In this document: piece after piece, positions 27,253-35,581 of the stretch
Position numbering within the stretch: position 1 is the stretch's first letter
Layout of the letters: each line of letters starts with the position of its first letter
NCBI GenBank assembly: GCA_023414875.1
Contig: JAEZMV010000002.1
Location: forward strand, 186,001-250,000
From: Bacillota bacterium
GTDB taxonomy: Bacteria; Bacillota; Clostridia; Lachnospirales; Lachnospiraceae
Reading direction: 5' to 3'
Length of the DNA: 64,000 nucleotides
The notes under the pieces: model-generated
Seen by the model: the letters and a program-made list of their open reading frames with translations, nothing else
The model's database searches: none
Told to the model about the DNA's origin: nothing
Position numbers and translations under genes: made by a program

Positions 27253-27468
27253 TTATTTAATTACAATCTCCTCGTTAATATCTCCGGCATTTCCATTAAT
27301 TGAGTCAAATGCCGTCTGTATGATGTCTGAGATTTGATTACGAAATATTAAGACCAAGCCTATTATGATTACGAGTATTAAGATAATTTCAATTACTCCA
27401 ATACCCTCTAGTTGCGCTGATGACGCCTTATAATAATATCTTTTCATCTCTTCCTTTATGTGCTTCAT
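27253..27468 (-). CDS. flp: Flp-type type IVb pilin
   Basis: 71 residues, or 64 from the second ATG (residue 8), which has AAAGGAAG close upstream. After a short basic leader, the hydrophobic segment GIGVIEIILILVIIIGLVLIF (about 22-42) includes the Glu at position +5 of mature pilins (G-x-x-x-I-E). A short C-terminal tail follows. This is the probable major pilin subunit of the Tad pilus, processed by the prepilin peptidase encoded nearby. It lies between tadC and the DUF5702 gene. Confidence 0.85.
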   Translation of the reverse strand: MKHIKEEMKRYYYKASSAQLEGIGVIEIILILVIIIGLVLIFRNQISDIIQTAFDSINGNAGDINEEIVIK

Positions 27469-27578
27469 ATACTTTTATCTGCTTAACTACTTGCAGAAGC
27501 TCCTTTCCTCTTTATAAAGCTAATAGCCATATCAATATCATTTATTGCTCGATAACTTAAGAAACAGCAACAACCTCT

Positions 27579-29087
27579 CTATATTCTAAAAGACCAAAAT
27601 GCCGGTATCATAATCATAAGAAAGACTATGATCAGCATAAGCATCATGGGCACTAAGAGCTTGGTACCGGCTTCCTCACCAAGTCTTTTTGCAATCTCTT
27701 TTCTGTCTTCAAATGCTTCAATTGCTTCCTTCATTAATAACTCTGTGAATCCTTTGTTTCCTTTTTTTAGGTTTTGAGAAATTAAGGAGCCAAACTTAAT
27801 GTATGATATTAATCCTATCCTTCTCCCGTATTGTTCATATGCCAGGTTTTCAGGCAGCCCCAATTTTAATTCGTGAGAGGTCGTAAGAATTTCTTCATAT
27901 GCGTAACGTTTTTTATTATGTTTTTGTTGTGTTTTAGCCTTATAATCCTCCCCGATTTTATTCCATGCCTGTTTTACTGTCATACCTGCATTCACAAGTA
28001 GGGTGAACTTATTAATAATCTCAGGATAATCTAATAACATCTGCTCTTTTCTTAGCTTCATCTGTTTTTCCAAATCCTTATCCCCAAAGATCCAGATAAC
28101 AATCGCCAGAATTACCCCGATTAGCAATAACATTGGGCCATTGTTCTCTTTTTTTCTCTCCCATTTCAGATGATACTGCTCCAGGGTATCGGGTAATTCC
28201 AGGTAAGCTTCTTCTTCTGATTCCTTTGCAGACTCGTTAATCTCTTCTACTAGCCTTTGGCGTAAAGCCTCCATATCGCTATATTCTTTCGGCATAATCT
28301 TAAATGACATCATATATTCTTCCTGCTGTTCACGGTAATTTAATATTGCGGTAACTGAAGTCCTTACTCCCTCCTTCTGTATATCTTCATTTAATATTGT
28401 GCCGTCTGATTGAATTAAACTATAATTCTTAGGGTGCCAGTCAACCGTTATGCTGGTTCCTGGTATCGTATTGCAAAAAACCAGATTCTCACTTACATAC
28501 TCTGAGGATGCATTCTCACCTAATACCTTAGTCTTTAGGAATTCGGTTGCTTCCTTCATTATTTTTGTAAGCTCCTCTTGACTATAGGATCGTTCCTCTA
28601 CTTTCAGCCTTACTTCTTGGGTTGACGAATTTACACCGCCCTCTGTAGCATCCTTATTTCCCTCCTTCTCCACGACTACATTTAGCTTAACTTCCTTATC
28701 TCCCTCCCCAAAGTCAGGGCGCAGGATGTATTTTCCCTCCTTAAGAAGTGAGCTACTGTTATTATTTAATTGTCCAAGTAAGGAAAGCAAATTAAAGAGT
28801 ATAAGAACAGTTATCATCAGTGATATCCTGCTGCACCAAAAAAGCTTTTGTAAAAGCTCGGGCTTGTTCGTAACATAAAGTGCTTTTATGGAATCCGTAA
28901 TCTGATTTTTTCGATGCAGTATTTTTTCAAGACCGGTTTTCGACAGAAGTAATTCTGAAAGAGGGTAAAGATAATATAATTTATGCTCCTTTTTATCAAT
29001 ATCCTTAATCCAATCCGGCTTTCTTTTTGCACTGATAAGCATTCCAATGATAAAAATGAGAAGTATTACGATATTAACAATTAACAT
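27579..29087 (-). CDS. tadC: TadC-like platform protein with large extracytoplasmic insert
   Basis: 502 residues, about 200 more than a usual TadC. The C-terminal 170 residues are a type II secretion F domain (LLDYPEIINKFTLLVNAGM about 355-373, ending in two membrane helices). Ahead of it are two N-terminal membrane helices (about 3-17 and 88-106) and an inserted region (about 110-315) outside the membrane, with no Cys-rich or known motif. It should pair with TadB as the inner-membrane platform on which the TadA ATPase works. AAGGAGG precedes the ATG. The gap to tadB is 11 nt. Confidence 0.85.
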   Translation of the reverse strand: MLIVNIVILLIFIIGMLISAKRKPDWIKDIDKKEHKLYYLYPLSELLLSKTGLEKILHRKNQITDSIKALYVTNKPELLQKLFWCSRISLMITVLILFNLLSLLGQLNNNSSSLLKEGKYILRPDFGEGDKEVKLNVVVEKEGNKDATEGGVNSSTQEVRLKVEERSYSQEELTKIMKEATEFLKTKVLGENASSEYVSENLVFCNTIPGTSITVDWHPKNYSLIQSDGTILNEDIQKEGVRTSVTAILNYREQQEEYMMSFKIMPKEYSDMEALRQRLVEEINESAKESEEEAYLELPDTLEQYHLKWERKKENNGPMLLLIGVILAIVIWIFGDKDLEKQMKLRKEQMLLDYPEIINKFTLLVNAGMTVKQAWNKIGEDYKAKTQQKHNKKRYAYEEILTTSHELKLGLPENLAYEQYGRRIGLISYIKFGSLISQNLKKGNKGFTELLMKEAIEAFEDRKEIAKRLGEEAGTKLLVPMMLMLIIVFLMIMIPAFWSFRI

Positions 29088-29098
29088 AGCAAACCTCC

Positions 29099-29842
29099 TT
29101 ATACCTCTATGGCTACAATCTTATCAATAAGAAGAAATGCACCAAGATAGCATATGAGAAAGATTGTCATAATTATTATTCCGAATAAACTGTGATATAA
29201 GGGATTTAAAAAGCCCGGAGATGAAACAGAAAGATAGATTAGAATTACGAGAGGTATTACTTTCATGATATTTGCTTCTAGACGTTTTGCGGTTATTAAC
29301 GTTACAATTTCTCTTTTTACTTCAATCTTATCACTGATTATATTACTGGTTATCTTGATTACATGAATTAAATCACCACCGGTTCTCTTTGCTGTATTAA
29401 AAACCTCTGAGAAACTCACGATATCTTCGATTCCGGTTCTTGCACCAAAATCGCCCAGTGCTTTTTCCACTGTTATGTTCATTCGGATTTGATGGAGGAT
29501 ATAAGAGAATTCCTTTAATATAATTGCATCCTCCTCGTATATTCTCCCTAGATCTCTGTGCGCTTCTTCAAATGCATTCTCAGCCGAATACCCAGCTTCC
29601 AAGGCTGCCGATAAGGCTACAATTCCATCTTTAAATTCCAGATTTAATTTCCAGTCCCGGTCTTTCCTCAGGAATTTTGACTTTCTTTTACGGTAAAAAT
29701 AGACGAGAGGAGCTAAAATAAGAATGCCCAGAATACTACGATAAAACAAGATGCCCAGGATAGAAATCACAAACATCCCCTGAAGAACAGTAATCACATT
29801 TTCCTTAGTCGTAAAGTGATAGGTATTATAATCATTCGGCAC
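29099..29842 (-). CDS. tadB: TadB-like platform protein
   Basis: 247 residues, GTG start with AAGGAG 6-7 nt upstream. Two N-terminal membrane segments (about 17-50) are followed by a type II secretion F domain (ALSAALEAGYSAENAFEEA about 76-94 and the KRTGGDLIHVIKITSNIISD block about 152-171) and two C-terminal membrane helices. It forms the platform with TadC. It lies in the tadZ-tadA-tadB-tadC order typical of Gram-positive Tad loci. Confidence 0.9.
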   Translation of the reverse strand: MPNDYNTYHFTTKENVITVLQGMFVISILGILFYRSILGILILAPLVYFYRKRKSKFLRKDRDWKLNLEFKDGIVALSAALEAGYSAENAFEEAHRDLGRIYEEDAIILKEFSYILHQIRMNITVEKALGDFGARTGIEDIVSFSEVFNTAKRTGGDLIHVIKITSNIISDKIEVKREIVTLITAKRLEANIMKVIPLVILIYLSVSSPGFLNPLYHSLFGIIIMTIFLICYLGAFLLIDKIVAIEV

Positions 29843-29895
29843 AGAATACTCCTTCCTTGCTTTGTTAATTTCGTAATAGCATTACTTTCGCTTAA

Positions 29896-31110
29896 TTAGA
29901 TAATTAATCCGGCCCTCTTTAGTTTTTCTTTGCTATGAAGTTCATTCTTCTGAATAAATTTTCCCTTCACCCGGCCATTCTCCTCCCCTGTTTCTTCAAA
30001 CTCGAACAGAGTGTTCAGCATAATCTCTCCCTCTTTGCAATCTAATACTTCCGCTATCTCCAGTAGTCGGCGCGATCGATCCCTCAACCTTCCTAAATGA
30101 ACGATAATATCAATTGCGGACGCAATCTGCTTCCGTACTGCCAACAAAGGGATGGATGCCCCCAATAAAACCAGGGATTCTAGTCGGCTTAGCATATCTG
30201 CCGGTGAATTCGCATGACCGGTTGATAAGGAGCCATCGTGCCCGGTATTCAGTGCCTGTAGCATATCGATTGCCGCTGCGTCCCTTACTTCTCCAACGAT
30301 GATCCGATCAGGTCGCATGCGAAGGGAAGTTTTAATGAGATCCCTTATGGTGATTTCATTACTTCCCTCCGAATTAGCGTTACGTACCTCCAACCGGACA
30401 AGATTTGCGATATTACGTATCTGAAGTTCAGCAGAATCCTCGATTGTAATTATTCTTTCGTTGGAGGGGATAAAATTAGATAAAACATTAAGAAATGTGG
30501 TTTTCCCGGAACCGGTACCTCCACTTATAAAGATGTTATAACCTGCTATTACCAGCTTATTTAAGTAACTGGCTACCTCTGTAGATATTGACTCAAGTTC
30601 AATCAATCTTTCCATAGTGATTGGCTTATCTGGAAATTTTCTTATAGTAATTACCGGGCCTTCCATTGCTATCGGAGAAAGTACAATATTTACTCTGGAA
30701 CCATCCGACAATCTGGAATCCACAATAGGGCAGGCTTCATTAATCATTCGATTGGAATGTGATACAATCTGTTGAACCACATCCTCTAGCTTTTGAACAG
30801 AATCAAAGCTTTTTTCACTAGGGTATATTCTTCCATTCTTTTCTATAAAGATATTACCGGGACCATTTACCATGATCTCTGTTATCGAAGAATCTTCTAT
30901 TAATTCCTGAAGAATATCCAATCTGCGGATGGAGTTAAAAATGTCTCTACGAAGCTTGCATTTTTCCCGTACGCTAATGTATTCCTCTTTACTGGAGCTT
31001 ATTAAAATGCGATCTATTGTACTTAGTAATTCGTCATCGGTAACTTCCCTGCTAAGGTCGATGTCTTCTAGCACCTTGTGCTGTATGATTTCCTTCCACT
31101 GATGGTCCAT
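29896..31110 (-). CDS. tadA: TadA/CpaF secretion ATPase
   Basis: 404-residue hexameric ATPase that powers pilus extension, and in Caulobacter CpaF also retraction. The ITEIMVNGPGNIFIEKNG segment (about 74-91) is typical of the N-terminal domain. Walker A is GGTGSGKTTFLN (about 197-208), the Asp box is near IITIEDSAEL (about 220-229), and Walker B and the His box lie at RPDRIIVGEVRD and the GHDGSLSTGHANS block (about 265-300). All key residues are present. GGAGG precedes the ATG. The spacing to tadZ is 14 nt, so both are on one transcript. Confidence 0.95.
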   Translation of the reverse strand: MDHQWKEIIQHKVLEDIDLSREVTDDELLSTIDRILISSSKEEYISVREKCKLRRDIFNSIRRLDILQELIEDSSITEIMVNGPGNIFIEKNGRIYPSEKSFDSVQKLEDVVQQIVSHSNRMINEACPIVDSRLSDGSRVNIVLSPIAMEGPVITIRKFPDKPITMERLIELESISTEVASYLNKLVIAGYNIFISGGTGSGKTTFLNVLSNFIPSNERIITIEDSAELQIRNIANLVRLEVRNANSEGSNEITIRDLIKTSLRMRPDRIIVGEVRDAAAIDMLQALNTGHDGSLSTGHANSPADMLSRLESLVLLGASIPLLAVRKQIASAIDIIVHLGRLRDRSRRLLEIAEVLDCKEGEIMLNTLFEFEETGEENGRVKGKFIQKNELHSKEKLKRAGLII

Positions 31111-31124
31111 TTTTTCCTCCGTGA

Positions 31125-32120
31125 TTACCCGTTAAGATATTGCTGCGCACAAAGCCAGGAATCGCTGTGGGTCAAATCGTTATAGGATACCGGTATGGGT
31201 TCCGAGGGATTATCGTTCCTAAGAGTAATGTATTGGTATTTATCACTACCGATTGGTGTACCAATACGCCTCATCTGCCGTCCCCACTCCTTTAGCACTT
31301 CCGTTTCATAAGCACTTCCCGTTGAAGCAACTAGTATGGTATCGCTTAAGTTCATTAACTCTATCATGGCTTCCGTGTAACATCCGATACAAAATATAAC
31401 CGTCTGATAGTCTGAATGAAGCTTAAGCTCTTGTATCCATTTCTGGATATCCTCTTTATTCAACGCTAATATATCCAAACCGTGAGTTATTCCGGCTAAA
31501 TAAGATAAATTTCCGTTACCGGATAACAATGATTTCATTTTCGTGATAATATTTGAGTTCTCTTTCAGATAATAAATAAACTCCATTAAGGAATAACTTG
31601 AATCATTCAAAGGAAAAAGATATGGGACAGGAAGTAAGTCCAATAAGACCAGAAGAACTTTCTTCTGTTGGGAAAGTAAGGCACTGAGTGACCATACAAA
31701 TGACATTTTCTCGTTACCCGATACAGGTAGAAAGACTGACATGATTTTAACTTGATTTGAACTGATGATAGTTTTGGATTTATCTTCTTTTTTATTAAAA
31801 TCAATAAGTATTTCATTTATTAAATCACTGGCTGATTGATATTTGAAGATAGTACAAGATTCAGACAATCCATACCCTGCTTCCGGCTCTTTTGTTAGGC
31901 GATAGACCTGCTTGATCTTCTGAAGGAAGGGTTCGTCTAAAGACAGCTCCTCTCCAAGTATCAGAATATCGATATAATGGAATTGCAGATATTCCTCCAG
32001 ACTAGCGACCTCAGTAAACACCGCTACCTCAAAGTGGAGATTATTCTTCTTTTTGAAATATTCCATAAAGCGTGTTGCATAAAAAACGTCAGAATCGTAG
32101 AGGGCAAATATTTTTTCCAC
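31125..32120 (-). CDS. tadZ: TadZ/CpaE-like localisation protein
   Basis: 331 residues, GTG start behind AGGAGG. The N-terminal 110 residues look like an atypical receiver domain (ALYDSDVFYATRFMEYF about 6-22, DILILGEE about 54-61). The C-terminal part is MinD/ParA-like, but the expected deviant Walker A (GGVGKT) is replaced by SGNEKMS (about 132-138), so ATP use is doubtful. TadZ/CpaE proteins place the pilus machine at a fixed site in the cell. It is the first gene of the tad transcript. Confidence 0.8.
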   Translation of the reverse strand: MEKIFALYDSDVFYATRFMEYFKKKNNLHFEVAVFTEVASLEEYLQFHYIDILILGEELSLDEPFLQKIKQVYRLTKEPEAGYGLSESCTIFKYQSASDLINEILIDFNKKEDKSKTIISSNQVKIMSVFLPVSGNEKMSFVWSLSALLSQQKKVLLVLLDLLPVPYLFPLNDSSYSLMEFIYYLKENSNIITKMKSLLSGNGNLSYLAGITHGLDILALNKEDIQKWIQELKLHSDYQTVIFCIGCYTEAMIELMNLSDTILVASTGSAYETEVLKEWGRQMRRIGTPIGSDKYQYITLRNDNPSEPIPVSYNDLTHSDSWLCAQQYLNG

Positions 32121-32197
32121 TTTGGAATCCTCCTGATATTGTATAAGCAGCTTGGGGAAAGTTAGTTATACCGAATTCATGGTACTCATTTGATTTT

Positions 32198-32212
32198 CTC
32201 GTAGTATACGAG
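32198..32212 (-). promoter_or_regulatory. Palindrome in the tad leader
   Basis: CTCGTA-GTA-TACGAG is a perfect 6 bp inverted repeat about 80 bp upstream of the tadZ start, downstream of the promoter. It could be an operator or a small RNA hairpin. Confidence 0.4.
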
Positions 32213-32272
32213 TAATAAGATAATAAGATAGTATTTCCTTAATCATGCACAGGAATTTTTTAACATGTCAAT

Positions 32273-32301
32273 ATATTACAATATATGACGATGTTTGTCA
32301 A
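32273..32301 (-). promoter_or_regulatory. Sigma-A-like promoter of the tad locus
   Basis: On the minus strand TTGACA (32301-32296), 17 bp, TAATAT (32278-32273). It gives a leader of about 145 nt before tadZ. Confidence 0.6.
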
Positions 32302-32415
32302 TCGGGTTATTAAAGATTTTTTAAGTTTGGTATATTTATACAATATATAGATGATAATTTATTAAATTCCACTAAATCCATGACCCGAAGGTACATGATA
32401 AGTTCTGCCTCCTAA

Positions 32416-32453
32416 ACAAAAAATACCGGCGCTTTCGTAGCGAGTACCGATAT
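32416..32453 (-). terminator. Terminator after the AraC-family gene
   Basis: Stem ATATCGG with CCGGTAT (32453-32447 with 32429-32423), an inner CGCT/AGCG pair, then a T run on the minus strand (32422-32418). Confidence 0.65.
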
Positions 32454-32461
32454 ACTTCTGA

Positions 32462-33310
32462 TTATGATAAATTCTGCTTTTTATATTCTTTTGGGGACAT
32501 ACCCCAGGTTTTTTTAAATAATCTGCTAAAGTAAAGCGGATTCTCATAGCCTGACAACCTTGCGACCTCAGATATTTGAAACAGTGAGTTTACTAATAAA
32601 TCCTTTGCCTTCGTCATTCGAATATTAATGATGTACTGCCTTGGAGATATTCCTACATATTGAGTAAACGTGTCGATAAACCTGTAATAATTAAGTCCGT
32701 GATCCTTCGTAAACTGCTTAATCGTAAAGTCTTCTTCCGGTAACCTGTTAAAGGTCTGAATTGCATCCTCCACTTCCCTCTTATAGCTTACCATTATGTT
32801 CTTTTCCCTAATCCGATTTCTGCCCATCTGCAGCATAAGCTGCTGCATCAACAGCTTTAGGCGGTCCTCACAAAATGGCGGCTTTAACTGCAATTCCTGA
32901 ATAATTTCAGAAAAAAGCTCTATATAACTATTATGTACTCCCACATTATATATTTTATCTTCTCCCCAACCCATTCTGCTAAAGAATTCATTATTTCCCT
33001 TACAGGAGAAATGCACCCAATAGATATCCGGATGCTCATTTAGATTATAATAATAGTATTGTGGATCTCCGGGATGATAAAAGACGCAATTCCCTTTCTC
33101 CAATACCTGCTGTTTACCGTCTATCTGGAATCTTGCTTGTCCATCAGCAATATAAATCAGTTGGTAATTATCCGACCCCTGAGACCGTTCCGTCTGGAAA
33201 TTTTCCAGATGAATTAAACGATACCTCCCACTGCAATGAACGAAGAAATCCTCTTCTGATACTGACTTTTCATCAGACTGCCAATCATAACGACCTACAA
33301 CTGTTAACAT
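32462..33310 (-). CDS. AraC/XylS family transcriptional regulator
   Basis: 282 residues. An N-terminal cupin-like ligand domain (about 25-110, with YHPGDPQYYYY about 73-83) precedes two helix-turn-helix units: the first around FTIKQFTKDHGLNYYRFIDT (about 190-209) and the second in ISEVARLSGYENPLYFSRLF (about 245-264), with the KTWGMSPKEYKK end typical of the family. Such regulators in Lachnospiraceae usually control sugar utilisation genes, but no such genes are adjacent. GAGAGGTAAGT lies just before the ATG; a near-copy of this leader lies 157 bp further upstream. Confidence 0.93.
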   Translation of the reverse strand: MLTVVGRYDWQSDEKSVSEEDFFVHCSGRYRLIHLENFQTERSQGSDNYQLIYIADGQARFQIDGKQQVLEKGNCVFYHPGDPQYYYYNLNEHPDIYWVHFSCKGNNEFFSRMGWGEDKIYNVGVHNSYIELFSEIIQELQLKPPFCEDRLKLLMQQLMLQMGRNRIREKNIMVSYKREVEDAIQTFNRLPEEDFTIKQFTKDHGLNYYRFIDTFTQYVGISPRQYIINIRMTKAKDLLVNSLFQISEVARLSGYENPLYFSRLFKKTWGMSPKEYKKQNLS

Positions 33311-33504
33311 ACTTACCTCTCTTGCTGCATCTTTGATGCAGCTCTATATACTGGAAGAACAAGGTGTGAGTGCCATTGCACGAATATCACAGTTCTTCCT
33401 AAGCGAATTTTCTAATTCGCTTTGTGAATTTTCTAATTCGCTTTGTGAATTTTGCCCTTTAATTCATACTTACCTCTCATGCTACATCTTTGATGCAGCT
33501 CAAT
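33308..33504 (-). repeat. Duplicated leader of the AraC gene with two 21 bp tandem units
   Basis: A segment of about 40 bp (33308-33347), including the ribosome site, the ATG and a GCTGCATC/GATGCAGC hairpin, recurs with few changes at 33465-33504. Between the copies, a 21 bp unit (33405-33425 and 33426-33446) is repeated; each unit contributes to an AAGCGAATT/AATTCGCTT stem. The upstream copy keeps the ATG but reads only two codons. Confidence 0.75.
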
Positions 33505-33693
33505 CATAAATTATGAAAGCTTTGTGCATATAAAGATATAATAACCTAAGTAAATTATACATATCCTTTGTTCTATTTTGGTATTAAAAACAATTTTATA
33601 CTTATAAAAGAGAATATCATGTTTCAACCAAGATTACAATTACCACCATAATAAATGAAGACGCCGAGACCACCCTTCACTAAGGCTGTGGCT

Positions 33694-33969
33694 CTACTTC
33701 CCAAAAGAATAATATACCGCCAGCCCATAAAGCAATAGGAAACCCGGAAGGCCGAGTAATCCATTTGCCAAGACGGATACTCCGTTGACACCTACATTGA
33801 CATGGTACCCTTTGCTACTTAAGATCAAATCAAGAAGGTAGATTCCTACCGTCCCGATGCTGGCACGCAAACCGAAGTCAACAATTAGATCAGGTCTGCG
33901 CCGAATCACACAAGTCACGATGAAAATAATACATGCAATGATTACTCCGATAAAAATTATGCTATCCAT
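33694..33969 (-). CDS. bofA: BofA family protein (pro-sigma-K processing inhibitor)
   Basis: 91 residues from the ATG at 33969, chosen because AGGAGGG lies right before it; the frame extends nine codons further without support. Two or three membrane segments fill the protein, and the conserved BofA C-terminal block is clear (VNGVSVLANGLLGLPGFLLL, about 64-83 of this form). In Bacillus, BofA holds the SpoIVFB protease inactive in the mother cell until a forespore signal arrives. The gene is divergent from the yaaL-like gene, which in Bacillus it follows. Confidence 0.88.
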   Translation of the reverse strand: MDSIIFIGVIIACIIFIVTCVIRRRPDLIVDFGLRASIGTVGIYLLDLILSSKGYHVNVGVNGVSVLANGLLGLPGFLLLYGLAVYYSFGK

Positions 33970-34103
33970 TCTACCCTCCTGAATTATTTGATACAACCTA
34001 TTATATTTATATACGGATTAAACCAATTTATGTTAATTAATAGAATAATAGGAAAATAATTTGACTATACTATATATAAAAATAAAGTAAGGTTGGTGAA
34101 ACG

Positions 34104-34325
34104 ATGGGTTTATTCGCGAAAAAGAGACCCCCGAAAGATAATTATCTGATTAGCGAAATAAATAAGACAAAGATAGCTATGGAGGCAGCTTATTCGAATT
34201 TTCAGAATGTAGTCGATCCGGATTTAATTGATAGTTGTATTTATGAGTTAAATGCGGTACAAAACAGATATAAATTTCTTTTGAAGATGGCGAAAGCTGC
34301 TGACACTAATTATGTTAAGGTATAA
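34104..34325 (+). CDS. yaaL: YaaL/DUF2508 family protein
   Basis: 73 residues, all helical and charged, with the DUF2508 pattern (conserved LISEINKTKIAMEAAYSNF, about 15-33, and ELNAVQNRYKFLLKMAK near the C-terminus). The function is unknown. In Bacillus subtilis yaaL lies between recR and bofA on one transcript; here it faces away from bofA across a 134 bp gap. AAGGTTGG is the ribosome site. Confidence 0.85.
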   Translation: MGLFAKKRPPKDNYLISEINKTKIAMEAAYSNFQNVVDPDLIDSCIYELNAVQNRYKFLLKMAKAADTNYVKV

Positions 34326-34398
34326 TAGTATTACACGAACTCACCATTCTCCGAATATAGCATTTTATCAATAAGGAAGGAAAATACTTACGAAAATA

Positions 34399-34478
34399 GG
34401 CTGTCCCAAACCTTTGTGTATATTTATCGGAATCACCGATGTATACACGTTAATTGATTTGGGACAGCCCACTTTTAT
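34399..34478 (+). terminator. Nested long hairpin after yaaL
   Basis: Outer stem GGCTGTCCCAAA (34399-34410) with TTTGGGACAGCC (34458-34469), middle stem GTGTATA with TATACAC, and an inner ATCGG/CCGAT stem, followed by a moderately T-rich run. It may be a terminator in both directions, or a small repeat element. Confidence 0.6.
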
Positions 34479-34629
34479 CTTCTGTTTCCAATTTTCTTAT
34501 GTATTTATTCGTCCAGTCTCATAAACTATGTTTAGCAATTCCTACGTACATTAAATTCCTTTGTATTCACAGAGCTTTCGTAATTTAATTTCCTTCGTAT
34601 TTTAATATTTAGTTATATATCTTATGTTC

Positions 34630-34930
34630 TTCAAAAACTCTTTTTTCTTCAAAGATACTTCTGTTCTTTAAAGATACTTCTGTACTATTCTTCAAAGAAT
34701 TATTTGTACTGTTCCTCAAAGATTCTTCTGTACTGTTATTCGTGATTCTTCTGTACTTTATTGAATTTTTGTTCTTTAGGACTCTTCTGCTTTTTAGGAC
34801 TCTTTCGTTCTTTAGGACTCTTCTGCTTTTTAGGACTCTTTCGTTTTTTAGACTTTTTCTGTTATCTAAAAATTCTTCTTTTTTCTAAAAAGTTCTTTTG
34901 AAATCTTCAGTCTTTTAGGGTTTCTTTTTA
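34630..34930. repeat. Degenerate T/C-rich tandem repeats, period about 17-20 bp
   Basis: The clearest units (34771-34860) alternate TTCTTTAGGACTCTTCTGC and TTTTTAGGACTCTTTCG. Weaker units with the pattern TTCAAAGATACTTCTGT spread to the left from about 34630. The array lies in the 730 bp gap between yaaL and fliS. No gene, ribosome site or RNA family is visible in the rest of this gap. Confidence 0.75.
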
Positions 34931-35055
34931 ATTCCGCCGCTCTTTTGTTCTTTCAGATTTCTTACGTTCCTTAAAATCCATAGTAATTTAGTGCGTTCCT
35001 GTTAAGCATTGTTCTACTTATACCCTCTTGCACTTCTCTTATGTAAATGGCTTAT

Positions 35056-35535
35056 TTATGCAATAAACCCGCGGTTCCTATTGCTAGGATCGATGTAAGT
35101 CTCATTCAGTATGCCCTTACCGTAGGTTAAGCCCGCATAGAGCTGTTGCGTGTTGCGCATCATCGGACCACTGTTATCCATCTTGCTAACTCCTTCAAAA
35201 CCAATCAGCAGCTTATGAAGCACTGATTCAGCGCTGTCCAGAGAAACCGGGTTTTTCTTGATGATCGCTGTAATAATTCTTTTATTGATATATAGATACA
35301 GCCTGATTAAATCTAATGAGATTGCATATTTATAATCTAGTGCTGTTATCAATTCATTTACATACTTCTGAGCCCTTTTTAGCTCCTTGTCATATAAAGC
35401 ACCATCACCGTTTGTATATGCTTCCTTCGCTTCAGCGATTTGGGCCAGTATCATTTCATATAATATAACGATGAGTTCACTTTTTGAAGCCTGTGTTACT
35501 CTTGTTGCATACACTTGAATTGCTTCCTTTTTCAT
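35056..35535 (-). CDS. fliS: Flagellin chaperone FliS
   Basis: 159 residues from the ATG at 35535, which has GGAGG 5 nt upstream; the frame runs four codons further. Helical FliS fold with the usual early motif (YATRVTQASKSELIVILYEM, about 8-27) and the LDYKYAISLDLIRLYLYINK block (about 65-84). It binds the disordered C-terminus of flagellin and prevents premature assembly in the cytosol. The gene follows flagellin directly on the same strand. It is longer than Bacillus FliS (about 130 residues) because of a C-terminal tail. Confidence 0.9.
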   Translation of the reverse strand: MKKEAIQVYATRVTQASKSELIVILYEMILAQIAEAKEAYTNGDGALYDKELKRAQKYVNELITALDYKYAISLDLIRLYLYINKRIITAIIKKNPVSLDSAESVLHKLLIGFEGVSKMDNSGPMMRNTQQLYAGLTYGKGILNETYIDPSNRNRGFIA

Positions 35536-35581
35536 GCCAACCTCCATTTAGAACCATTGGTTATATCAGACGGGTTTCTTA

